Source of the DNA: Arabidopsis thaliana
Lineage: Eukaryota; Streptophyta; Magnoliopsida; Brassicales; Brassicaceae
Length of the DNA stretch: 64,000 nucleotides
Assembly: GCF_000001735.4 (NCBI RefSeq)
Contig: NC_003076.8
Span: 14,511,835-14,575,834 of the forward strand
Reading direction: 5' to 3'
Position numbers and translations under genes: made by a program. The notes under the pieces were generated by a model, which was not told the DNA's origin, did not search any database, and saw nothing but the letters and a program-made list of their open reading frames with translations. This document shows positions 1 through 12,400 of the stretch, piece after piece (the first letter of the stretch is position 1; the number at the start of each line of letters is the position of its first letter).

Positions 1-396
1 GTAAATCGTCGGGAAGAGTCGGGTTAACCATGTTTGAAATTAGATAGTCAGAGGTCGTCAGTAATTTCTTCACTTTAATAACCACTACTGTGAATTTGGT
101 TGGGGCAATTACGGTTGAAATGAATGTCATACTTGTGTTGGTAAGCGTTGGCTGTCAAATCAATTTATCACTTGAGTTATGTTATAAAGTTAATATGCAG
201 TGTACGAGACATATAGATATGTACGTACACATTTACATTATGTAATTATAAGTGAACGATGTGTACGACAATATGATAGAGGACAATAAATTAACTTCTG
301 ACAATCTCCAAATTAAATGTAGTTGCAATCATATATATAAGTCAGGTTTGTTCATAATAATTGGTTGCAAAGAACCAGAATATTGTTCTTGGACGA
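1..396. other. 3' flank of the Ulp1-like gene; no gene seen
   Basis: AT-rich sequence downstream of the minus-strand stop codon. It contains one TGTACGTACA palindrome at 220. No transposon terminal repeat or coding region was recognised. Confidence 0.5.
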
Positions 397-3300
397 TTAA
401 ACCAAGTGCACAGTACCGGCCTCCCGCTTGCCGTGCTCGTAGATGTCAACGGAGTATTTCTGACGGTAGAAGACCATATCTGCTTCTCGAATGGTTGTCA
501 GATCCGAAAAAGGGTGTCCAAACGCAAGCAACTCCAGGAACTTCATCGTGTATGGCCCGCAATCTCCTGTAGTTGGGTTTTGAGCAACCGTAGGACAACG
601 CACATACTCAAAAGGTTCAACTGAGTACGGAGAAATCAATACATCCTGGCACATCGCTCTGACTAAGTACGGCATCATTTCGCAAATAGGAGTCATTCTC
701 GCCTTCACAGCCGACTCCCGCGTGTGCGATATTAAAGCGTCATACACAGTTATTAGCCGTTCATTAAGGTTGATTCCCAAAGCAGCCCAATGTTCACTCT
801 TCCAGTTCATCGGAGCATACACAACATCGACATCCTTCATCCACTTCATATTGGGTTCACGGTTTATGTGAACTCCATTAGCAATGTCGGACAGTAATTT
901 ACCCCATTTGAACCCGTTCTTATTAATACACTTCTTGAAGTCGCCCACCCGCTTGGTAAGAAGATGCGTCAGCATCATGTCCAATACAATACATCTGTTT
1001 GCTATCATCTGTTCCCCGTTCTTGTGCCACATCAACATTGCCATCATTTCTAAATGCTGAAATGTTCAAAAAATATATCAGTGTACGTACACTTCCACGA
1101 AAAATTTAATCATCTATGTACAATTTATAACAAGGAATGTACGTATATAAATGCAACGTACCGTACTTTCGACCCATTCACCAGGTGTTAGAAGGTTCGC
1201 AAAAAAGTCGTTGGGCACTTTTCGAAACCCGAAAAGAGTGTGAATCCTGTAAAATCCAGAAAAATATTTGATAACAACCTTAAAAATGATGATTGAGATA
1301 TTAAATAATCCATTTTACTATAATGTACTTACACAGAGGGTCCTTTAATGATATTGCTGAATTCCTCTACTTTTGAAGGGTCAACCACGTCCAGGGGGTT
1401 GTATGAGACATTTCCAGCCCTGATAACAACCTCTATCTGTTGAGCTGGTACATCGGGCACCAATACTGTTTTTGCCTTAAAACCATGAGGATGGGCATCA
1501 TCCTGTTCATAGACAAGTTGTTTCTTCACTTTCTTTGGGGACGATTTTTTTTCTTCTTTTGCTTCGACAGCAGCAGCATTGTCTGATTCATCCTGTTAAC
1601 AAATATGATTGTCAACAACAGTTTCATACGTTTTTCTATGTTTAAAATAGGTACATACATTATTTTTAGGAATATCGGTCTTGTCTGCTTCATCTGACCC
1701 TGGGTTAGGATCCTCAGTTTCTACAGACCCCTCGACAATACACGGCTCTTCCATGACTACCTGTGCAAGTTAACGTACACAAGTATATATAATGTACACA
1801 TATAATCCTATGTATGCTATTCCGAAAATAGGAATTGAAACACACAAATTGTTACCTCCAAATCAGTGGCTGCAGCTAAATCACCAACGGCTTTGGTATC
1901 CAACTCCCGTATGACCTGCATAATATAAATTTTATACATTTGAACAGTAAATAATACATTTTATTTGTTGCAAGAGTTAGCTTACATTGTTAACTACTTG
2001 AAATGGTGACGGGGGATCACTGTGGGTCTTCTCAGGTATTTCAACTTCCATCACTGTCACTAATTTGGATTCTCCTGCCGCCTCAACCTGTAGAATTTAG
2101 CATCGGAAAGAAACTTTTTAGTAATGTATGAAACAATATATATGTACACAGAACATAGTGACAAAAATGTACGTACACTTGTGGCAGGTACGTGAGCTGT
2201 GTCTCCATCAGAAGGCTCATAAGTTTCTTCTGACTCGCTGCCATTAGCTTCAGTCGATGCACTGGCATCTCTTGCTTCTTCCTGAAACAAAAATAATTTG
2301 CAAAGTCTTATGGGCGTACACATATGGAAAAAGAACAAGTGACTAACACATACCTGTGCAGATGTTGAAGGTAAACCTGATGGATTGTCTACCATCTCTA
2401 TGTCAGCATCAGCTATTTCATCGGCCCCTGTATGGGTACCAACTAAGCCAGGTTCAGCAACATCCTTTGGTCCATTATCCTGAAACATAGGCTACCATAG
2501 AGTTAAGCGTTAGATAAGTGAAGAAATTAATGTAATAGTTATGCATATAGTCATGGAAATCTGTATATAACGATTACCAGAAGATCTACCTCTGAAACTC
2601 TTGCAGACACATTAGATGGAACTTCTTCCATCTCGGTGTCAACAGTAGCTTCTTCCACAGGCCTCTCTTCCTGTGTTACAAAGACAGTCCCAAACATTGA
2701 ACCTAAGCAGACAGTCTTACCAACAACAACATTTCCTCTATCCTGAAACATAGTTTAACTAACTTCTTAAGCGAATATGTACGTACACCATTTAAACAGA
2801 TTGTTAAGAGTATTAGTAGACGACATACCAGATGGGATTGTGTGGATCCAGCATAAGGAACTATTAAAAATCCAGTGTCTAATATCTCTTCTTCAGCGGC
2901 AGAAGAATTCAATCCATCATTTGCAGTAAAATCACTTTCATTATTAGCGCCATCCTGTATCGAACCAGACAGTACAGTTATACATATGGATTATAAAATA
3001 TTTAGCAATGTACGTACATGACTTACCTGTTCATCAATGAATCCTTGCATATCTTCCTTATTGGAATCAGGCTCCTCAATAGTGTCAACAGCAAAAGAAA
3101 CATTTTTCTTCGGCTTTGAAGGTTTTCTTCTTCCGCCGAAAGCAGTGGTATGTACTCCAGGGACATCCAAATCTTCCTCTTTGGAATTACAGCCAACAGA
3201 AAGTGCAGGAGTGTCCACATCATGAGAAACACGAGTCAGCCTTGAAGACTTTCTCGTTCCAGTGCTTCCTTTTGTAGACATCCTTCTCGATGGCTTCTTC

Positions 3301-4967
3301 GCAGTAACCGGTGCCTTATCCATAGAAGTAGGTGGTTCCCGCGAATCATGGGAAGGTATGGTTTGTTCTGGCCTTTTGCCTTTTGGATCAAGGGCAGCAC
3401 GTATCTGGTCACGGACAAAGTCTTTCATATCTTCATGCATTTGATACATTTGGTCTTCCAGCTCCTTCAAAGACCTCCTCATTTCAACAATAAACCTCTC
3501 AGGCACAGGCTCTCCAAAACAATCCTCAGCAGTCTCTTCTTTATCATAGTCCATTTCAGATTTCTGGTTTTTCATAGCAGGTTCTTTAGGGCTCGGGCCC
3601 GGTGCATTTCGTTTCCTCTTAACATCTACAATAGACCAGTTGCTGCTATTAATTGGTTTTCTTCTAGGTGCAATACCAAAAAAATTAGTAAAAACATTTA
3701 TACTTATACTTACCTGTCTCTTCTAGTTGTGGTGGGCGCGACTGCTTTGGTACTCTAGCATAGCCTCCAACCCATTCATCCTCCTGCCACTGGTGCCCAT
3801 CTATCAACAGTGCCTCAATGTAATCAACCCTTGGATCATCAACTTCATCATCCCATGAAAGAGATGGAGGACAAACATTATCAGCTGGTTTCACAATATA
3901 GTTGACCTCAACCTACACAAATAAGTATGTTAACCATAGATAATATACATTTACTTATTATGTACGTACATACACAATTTAACACACCTCATCAGCAGCC
4001 TCACACTCCAAAATGCGAGATGTCCGGATTGCTCGCAGAGAGGCAAGACGATGGATAGACCTCTCAGCAAATGTCCTGTTAGGTACATCATCAGGTCCTA
4101 GCTTAGCAATTGATGGGATTGTTTCGAAAGCTAAAAGCTGGAGAGCTAATGGGAAACCATGGAGTGCATAAGACCCTACAAGTATACCCCTTATTAGTTT
4201 CTGAGCATCGTAAGGAGTTTGGAAATTTGCTATCCTCCCCAAAGTACGGGTAAAGGACACCCTTCCCCATGGGTATTTGCAGAAAAACTCCAGGTTCTTA
4301 GTCATCTCGACAGTCTTCGAAGTAGGCCTGTTGGGGTTACTGTGGGCCGCTACCACACCGTCAACCAAAATAATAAGAGATAGTGCCAGTTGCTTCCACC
4401 CCTCCATGCTTTCCTCCTCCTGCAGCCAGCTCACCAAATCAGCAATTGTTAGAACCGTGTTCCCAAACCTCTCATGAAACAGAGTATTCCAAACACTCTC
4501 ACACTCAGGTTTCACACTGATAACATCATCAACGTCTTTCTTCTTGGGATACTTCCCACATTCCAGCCCAGTTAAGATACTAAATTCTCTTAATCCAAAT
4601 CTGATTGGATGACCGCCGAATACAATCCACATCTCATTCACCTTCTTTGTCACTAACTGACGGCATATTAGTCCAAGGACAAGCTTAGCATTGAAAGATG
4701 CCTTGTTTTTGGGTATTTTAAAAAGTTTCCCAAATGGAGAATTGAGAAGAAACTGCATCTCTGGTTTCCCCTTTAGTACTTTTGCTATGTCAGAAATGTA
4801 CTCCGGTTTAGAGTACGCGTTCATCTTCGTCTCGGAAGGGTACCGGTCTAGAGCAAAGAGTCTTGGTGGTAACTCTTCAACTGTAAGATCTTCAGTCGGA
4901 GCAACACTTGGACTACCTGCAATTAAAAGTCATATACTGTTGAGCAAACAGAAGTAGTGTACGTACA
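220..4967. repeat. Dispersed palindrome TGTACGTACA, seven copies
   Basis: Perfect copies start at 220, 1082, 2168, 2778, 3009, 3961 and 4958. A near copy (TGTACGTATA) starts at 1139. All lie in introns or flanks of the DUF1985/Ulp1 gene, several right behind a 5' splice site. I found no perfect copy in the remaining 59 kb. The palindrome holds two overlapping GTAC cores, the core bound by SBP/SPL factors, but that link is only inference. Confidence 0.85.
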
Positions 4968-5275
4968 CAGACATTTTCCAGATTATAACTCAAAATCATA
5001 TTTTTGGCGGAAACAGAGATTTCCAATTCTACTTCTCAATTTTTCATCCTAAAGATATGCTAAATTCCGACAAATTCTAACACTTTAATCAAACAAGCTT
5101 TACAATTCTGATACACCCAAAGACAACAAACGGTAAATTAGAGATTCTAACCCAGTTCCTCCGTTGCCTTTGTCGCAGAGCGTTTTCTCCGCGGGGAAAC
5201 TCTTAATACACGCTTCTCCTTCCCTGGACCATGCTGCTTCCTCGGGACTTCGTCGTTAGCTTTATTCCCAGCCAT
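397..5275 (-). CDS. DUF1985 / Ulp1-like (C48) protease gene, transposon-associated type
   Basis: I read about 14 exons on the minus strand. Exon 1 (5275-5152) starts MAGNKANDEV and ends at a GT donor. A large exon (about 4918-3988) encodes a DUF1985-type domain. Exons near 3914-3716 and 3663-3028 are acidic and Lys/Ser-rich. A series of short acidic exons follows between 2955 and 1330. The last exon (about 1050-397) is a C48 cysteine-protease domain with the expected triad: EHW (His), an Asp in TVYDA, and GDCGPY (Cys). In Arabidopsis this combination is known from Ulp1-like genes linked to Mutator-like elements (Kaonashi type), where the protease would cut SUMO-like substrates. No mudrA transposase or terminal repeats were found in the window, so mobility is unproven. 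The frame looks intact through the domains checked. The small middle exons are the least certain. Confidence 0.75.
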
Positions 5276-6457
5276 AGCTAAAGATGCTATCTCGCCGGAG
5301 GTTCAAATTTCGCCGGAAAAAACAGTAACTTTCTCTTGGCTTCGCCGGGAAAAACAGTAACTTTCTCTTGGCTTCGCCGGGAAAAACAGTAACTTTCACT
5401 TCACCGGATGTGGGAGTTCAGTGGCACAATTCAACTACCCAACAATTCGAAGTTATGTCGAATTTTGAAGCAATGGATACTGAATTTTGTTTCGCTTTCT
5501 GATTCTCTCTCAATCTCTCCGTTATTCTCTTTTTCGTTTTCTCGGTTTCTTCGTTTCAGTTTTTTTTTTTTTGTCTTTTTCAAAACTGAACCGCATCAAC
5601 TAAACCGAAACCAACTGCTGTAGGGTTTGGTTTACGCCGTCAACTTAACCGATACGAACTGCTGCACAGTTTGGTTTGTGCCATTATTAAGTTTTCTCAG
5701 GGTAATTTGGTCCGAAATTGAATGAAAAGACAAAACGTGAAAACCAGTTCTCACTTTGACAAACGGTGAGAGCAAATCTTTTTTCGTCCACTTTTGTGAA
5801 AATTTCTTTTAAGTATATTATATTAGAGAAAATTAATGTCGTTGACCAATAATAAGTTATTACAAGTTGGCGTCTATTTTATTGCCTTTTAATTGTCTCC
5901 TTTTCGCTACCTCTTCTTGGAAGGTAAGATAGACCGATAGACATACGATTAAGTTTTTTTATTTCTTAGAAAAGATGATGTCGTTGACAAATTAAATATG
6001 GCGCCTATTTTATTGTCATTTTAAATTTCTTTTATTGCTATCTCTCTTAATCCTCTCTTCCTTTTTAAATTATATTAAAAATAAAAATAACGTTTTTATA
6101 ACTAGTGCAACAATTAATTTAAAGGCTTGTTCTAGTGCTAGTTTTGCCAAGTGACGTTGATCATAGCTTCTTTTTATTCTGTTCCTGGACCGCACCTGGC
6201 TTGCGTGTTCACGAAGCTGTCATAGTTTTTGGTCCGCTTCCTTTGCCGTTAGGTGAAACATTGATCTTTATAATCTTTTCCCCTGTTTTGAAAACTTTTG
6301 GCACTTGCTTTTTATCATTTTTGATGTTATGTTTTAACTGTTCACAATTGAGGCAAGGCCAGAACCCAGAAGTTTCAGGCCAGAGATTTCCATTATGTTT
6401 GACGAATATTTTCATAATGTTTGGTTTCTCAGTTTGGCTGTATGAAAATTGTAAGAG
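5276..6457. promoter_or_regulatory. Shared 5' intergenic region of the Ulp1-like and callose-synthase genes
   Basis: The two genes diverge here. From 5311 to about 5404 there are about 2.9 tandem copies of a 32-bp unit (cgccgg-aaaacagtaactttctcttggctt), just outside the Ulp1-like start codon. Around 5600 and 5646 a 40-50-bp block ending in a GTTTGGTTT motif is repeated imperfectly. About 95 bp at 5826-5922 recurs diverged at 5968-6056; both contain 'atgtcgttgac' and 'ggcg[t/c]ctattttattg'. No ORF here looks real. An upstream non-coding exon of the callose synthase may lie at 6150-6440. Confidence 0.55.
5311..5404. repeat. 32-bp tandem repeat, about 2.9 copies
   Basis: Units start at 5311, 5343 and 5375. 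The first two differ by one base; the third diverges at its end. They lie in the probable 5' leader or promoter of the minus-strand Ulp1-like gene. Confidence 0.9.
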
Positions 6458-9400
6458 ATGCCCCCCAAAAGAAGTGTATCCATGAATCAGCCCAACAGAG
6501 GGCAGATTCTCCAAACTGTGTTTAGCCACTTTTTCCCAGTAGCTAGTCCTGACAGTGAGCTGGTTCCATCTTCTCTTCATGAGGATATTACTCCCATCCT
6601 TCGTGTAGCCAAAGACGTAGAGGATACTAATCCCCGGGTTGCTTTCCTATGTGAGTTTTAAAATAAATCAATATTCGTTACGACTTCAGAGTTTATTTCT
6701 TCAAGATCTTGACATCAAATCTGTGGATGATTCTATAAATATACTGTCAGGTCATTCACATGCGCTAGATAAGGCAAACGAGCTTGATCCCACATCAAGT
6801 GGACGTGATGTTCGCCAGTTCAAGAATACAATTCTTCAATGGTTAGAAAAGGTACCAATATTAAACTAGCTCGCTTGAGATTTTCATATCTTCATCATTA
6901 AATCATCATGTGTCTTTGACTTGTGCAGAATAATGAAAGTACTCTAAAGGCAAGACAGAAGAGTAGTGATGCACATGAAATGCAAAGTTTCTATCAACAA
7001 TATGGTGACGAGGGCATCAATGATTTGCTAAATGCTGGTGCTGGCAGGTTTGTACTATAGCTAAAGGTTTTCGTTATATAACACTTGCGTCTTTCGTTCA
7101 CAGTGTTTTCTTGCTTATTTTTGTAGTTCTAGTTCTCAACGTACAAAAATATATCAAACTGCTGTTGTTCTCTATGATGTCTTGGATGCTGTTCATCGGA
7201 AAGCTAATATCAAAGTGGCTGCTAAGGTAAATCTGATACTAGCTAGATTAACATATCTTTAATTTCCTCGATGTTTACGTTCATTCTTTTTTGTCTGTAC
7301 GTAGATTTTGGAATCCCATGCCGAGGTGGAAGCAAAAAACAAAATCTATGTGCCTTACAATATTCTTCCCCTCGATCCTGATAGTAAAAATCACGCTATG
7401 ATGAGAGATCCTAAGGTTACATAGATTAATGTCGTGGTTTTTCTGTTTAACTGCCACTTTGATTAAATTAAACAAAAAAAAAGCATCAATATTTGAATTT
7501 ATGTACTCTGCAGATTGTAGCTGTATTAAAGGCAATTCGTTACACAAGTGACTTAACATGGCAGATAGGTCACAAGATCAATGACGATGAAGACGTGCTA
7601 GACTGGCTAAAAACTATGTTTCGCTTTCAGGTGATGATTTAATTTAATAATAATACTGCTTTAATATATATAGATTTTTATTTTTATTTTTATTTTACTA
7701 TTAGTAACAATTAAAATGGAACAAATTAATTTTGCTAACCAAAATAGCGGAACAATTCTTTGGTTCACGGGTGGATCCTTTTATTCACCCCTCTTAATCT
7801 AACCAATCAGAATCTGATACATAATATTTTAAAAATTAAACTTATTTGATTGTAAAATCTAAATTTTAACTACTCTTTTTAAATCCAAACTGACATATAA
7901 TTTAGTTTATTTACAAAATCTAAACTCTAATCTTTGTTTATTATAAACCGATATTTAACCTCGTTTGATTGTAAAATCTATAACCTTAAGGTTCTTTATA
8001 CACCTAAATCGACATTTCACCTCGTTTAATTGTAAAACTTAAACTGTTTATAAATCTAAACTAATATTTAACCTGGTTTAATTATAAAATATAAACTCTA
8101 GCCCTTTTTTGTAACTCAAACCGATATATATATATATATATTTTCAATTTATTAGATTTTACAATTAAATGAATTTAATGTTTTTTATTAGATAGTAGAT
8201 CCTGATTAGTTAGAACATGAGGAAGTGAATAAAATGATTCTCTAGAGGGGTGAAATGAATTCAAAATAACCAAAATGACTATACACTGGCGGAATTTGGT
8301 TAAATTGTTCCCCTTCACTCTTTTCTCATTTTCCCACTGTATTACTCTTTTTTTCCGGTTTCTTTCGCCGTGCTTTATCATAAAAAAATTCTGTCAATAA
8401 TAGTTATTAATTCCGTACGTATTGAAACAGATGACCATGGTTTATGTTTAAATTATTTTTTTTCACTGTTTTGTTTATTTTAAAATTGTGTTGAGATTGA
8501 TGATTGATCTTGAAATGGCAGAAAGATAATGTTTCAAATCAAAGAGAGCACTTGATTTTGTTACTTGCTAATGTCCAAATGCGACAAACCCAGAGACAAC
8601 CAAATGTATGTCTTGTGTTTTCTTGCTCTGTGTCAAGTCCATTTTTTTTTTTTTTTTTTTTGTGTATTGATTTGCACTAATAACCTCATCAATATGTTCA
8701 CATAGTTGTTGGATGATCGAGCCTTGGATACAGTGATGGAGAAATTATTAGGAAATTACAATAAATGGTGTAATCATGTGGGCCTGGAAAGCAGCCTTAG
8801 GTAAGGCTTCTCCTTCGGCTTCACTTACTCCAATAATTTGCATTGCAATCTTACTGAGTCTTTCCAGTTATATTATTTTTGTTGCCAACTTGTATAGGTT
8901 CCCTAAGGATAAGCAACAAAAGGTGGTACAACAGAGGAAACTACTATATACAGGACTCTATCTTTTAATATGGGGAGAAGCTGCAAACCTTAGATTCATG
9001 CCCGAGTGCCTTTGCTATATCTATCACCATGTATGGATTCAGTTTCAAAATTTTCCTATTTGTGCCTATGATTAGTCAATGGCTTATAACTCTAACGAAC
9101 ATCTCTCCTTACGAGCTGTTTTTTTTTTTGTTTAGAATGAGTTCTCTCTATTGGGCTTTAAAGTGTTTTAAATTATGCACAAACAACCTAACAGTCTTTC
9201 CACGTTAAAATTTAATCTGTCCGGGTGATTTCAGATGGCGTTTGAGTTGTTTGAGATGTTGGAGAGTAAAGGTAGTAAGAAGAAATATAAGCCTAAAAAC
9301 CCAACATATAGTGGTAAAGATGAAGATTTCTTGACGAAAGTAGTGACTCCTGTTTACAAGACAATAGCCGAGGTTGTTTGCTTTCTTGGCCATTTGCTCT

Positions 9401-12400
9401 TGGATTTTCTTTTGTTTGCATCCCAATTAATACTGATATCAATTTTCGTAATACAGGAAGCAAAAAAAAGTGGCGAAGGAAAGCATTCTGAGTGGAGAAA
9501 CTATGACGACTTGAACGAATACTTCTGGTACAATATATTCAAAGATGCATTTATCATCTAATTCCATATCCTTTTTGAATGTCACATGATGACTCTTTTG
9601 TCTCTAATATAACTTGCAGGTCAAAACAATACCTTGATAAGTTAGGGTGGCCTATGAAAGCCAATGCTGATTTCTTTTGTAAGACATCTCAACAACTTGG
9701 TCTGAATAAAAGTGAGGTATGTGTAGAACTTGATAAGTCTTTAGGAGATCGGTTATATTTCGAATTGATACCACGTTAGATGTATGATTATTTAGCTCAA
9801 TTTACAAGTTCTGACCGCCTTAAATAATAATACATAAGTAGTATTGAGAAAAGAGCTAAAAGGAAGTGTTACATATATATATTTTCTCACTGAAATTTTG
9901 TTATCAAGAATTTCATGGTTAATGTTTGCAACGCTGCAGAAGAAACCAGATCTGGGAGATGGATGTGTCGGAAAAGTCAATTTTGTTGAGATACGCACCT
10001 TTTGGCATCTATTTAGAAGTTTTGACAGAATGTGGAGTTTTTATATCTTGTCTTTGCAGGTACCCGAACCACTTGCTTTCTTTGAATTTTTCTTTGTAAG
10101 CTTGTACAAATCTTGACTGATTATGTAATTTGATGGATTTCGTGGGTGTGGTTTAGGCAATGATCATAATTGCTTGGAATGAAACCAGTGAATCTGGGGG
10201 TGCGGTCTTTCATAAGGTTTTGAGCGTCTTCATCACAGCTGCTAAATTAAACCTTTTCCAAGGTGTGTGATACTAAAACTTGTATATAACATTTTTAGCA
10301 GTTGCTCGATTTTCCTATTTTATAGATCATGACGTTCACCTATAAAATGTCTAAAAACAACATATTATTGTTTTATAATTATATGACAAATAATAAGGTA
10401 TATTATTATGTATACTACTAGATATTAACTTGCGGTATACCGCGGGCTTATATTTTTATAAAAAATTTAAATTTTTGTATTTAAGATAATTTATAAATAT
10501 ATACTATTATTTTGTTTAATTTAAATGTATGGTACACCACAAAACAATATTTTTTAACTAAAGATTTGAAAATTTAAGTTGTACCTATTTTGTTAATATT
10601 GTTTATGTTGTTTAGTGTTTAAGATTGTATAATTGTATTTGATTGTTAATTTCATTTGTAGTATACAATCATGTAGTAATATCAATTCAAATCCGTCAAT
10701 TCTAGGATTTCATCCATATTATAAAGTTTAATTGTTTATATAAATTTCTTATAAAACAATCGAGTTGTGTTTCTTTAAAAAACAAATTTTAAGTTGTATT
10801 TGTTTTGTGAATATTTTTTTTGTTTACTGTTTAAGATTATATATTTATATTTTGATTATTAATTCTAAAATTTCACCTATAATATACCGTCCCATATTAT
10901 TATCAACCCAAATCAGTTTAAGATTTCATCCGTAGTATAAAGTTTAAATATTTATAATGTTTAAACTTTCTATATAAGACTCGAGATGTGTTTTAAAAAT
11001 AAATAAATTTTAAGTTGTATTTGTTTTGGTTTAGAGTGTAAGATTGTATAATTAGATTTTGGATCTTAATTTTAGGATTTCATCCGTATTATACCGTCCC
11101 ATATTATTAAAGGCATAAACCCATAAATTCTACGATTTAACCGTAGTATAAAGTTTAAATATTTATAATGTTTAAACTTCTTATTCAATTATTATAAATT
11201 TTAAATATTTATAATATTTGAAACTTCATAAAACAATTTAATATTTGAAACAAATATAATATTTTACTTTAATAAGGGTTAACTATTTATAATATTTTGA
11301 AACTTTTAAAAATTTACCATTCTTTGAAAAACAAAGAACCAGAATAAATCGAGCACTTTTAGTTTTGGACGTCTGAGAACTCAAGTTTCTTGTGTTTGTA
11401 TTCAGAATCATTTTAGTCCTTTTGATAGTATGACTCTGAATTATGGACCAATTCTTTTAAGTAATGTGAGACATTGTACACATATTATTTTTTCATCGAT
11501 TGACTTATATATATCCGTTCTAAAAAATTCGAACCACTTCATATACAGAAAAAATCAAATATTTTATTAACTATATGTATTTTGTATAAATTCAAAATAA
11601 TATAAAATTAAAATCAAATAAAATTATAAGAAGAATCATATATTTATGTTTAAATTAGGTAGAGAGGTTTTAGGAAATTAGTTAAGGTAAATAAAAAATA
11701 TGGTTAGTTTAGAGATATTAGATATATTAAATTTGGTAATTAAATAATTAATTTCTTTTTTAATTATTGTTTTTGTAGAAAATGTTAGCTTTTCCAAGAA
11801 TTAATGTTATTCGGGATCCGAAAACAATAAAACCCGGTAAAGAACCTGACCCATTAAAGTTATTCAAGATCCGAATAAAATTAAGGCAGATTTACAAAAT
11901 TACCCTTTTTTTACTACCCTTTTGCAAGAATACCTTTTTATATGGTTTATTTTTAAGAATATCCCTTTCTTTGAACAGAATGACCAAATTACCCTCATCT
12001 AATAAGAACATATAATTGGAAACTGAAAGTTTCCCGCCAAATTTTTGGCGCCAAAATTTATTTTTCCCGCCAAAAAAAATTTCTACCAAACTTTTTTTCC
12101 CGCCAAAAAAAAAGTTTCCCGCCAAAAAATTTTCTCGTAAATATTTTTTTCCCAGCCAAAAAAATGCTTTTAAAAATCCTTGTAAATTTTTTAAAAACTC
12201 TTTTAAAAAACCTTGTAAAGTTTTTTAAAAGCTTTGATAGTTGCTAAAAACTCTTGTAAATCATTTTAAAACCTCTTAAAATCTTTCTAAAGTCTTTAAA
12301 AACATAGGTAAATACTTTAAAACCCCTTTTTAAACCTTTGAAAATCATTTTAAAACTTTTTACAATAGTTTTACAAGATTTACAATCGTTTTTTGAGCAT

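Noticed and set aside
3037..3758. Plus-strand frames opposite the acidic exons of the Ulp1-like gene
   Set aside because: Antisense shadows of a minus-strand coding exon.
11892..12228. Overlapping frames on both strands in the FPPKK-rich region
   Set aside because: They arise from homopolymer and CCGCC repeats at the end of the MULE-like element, with no gene context.
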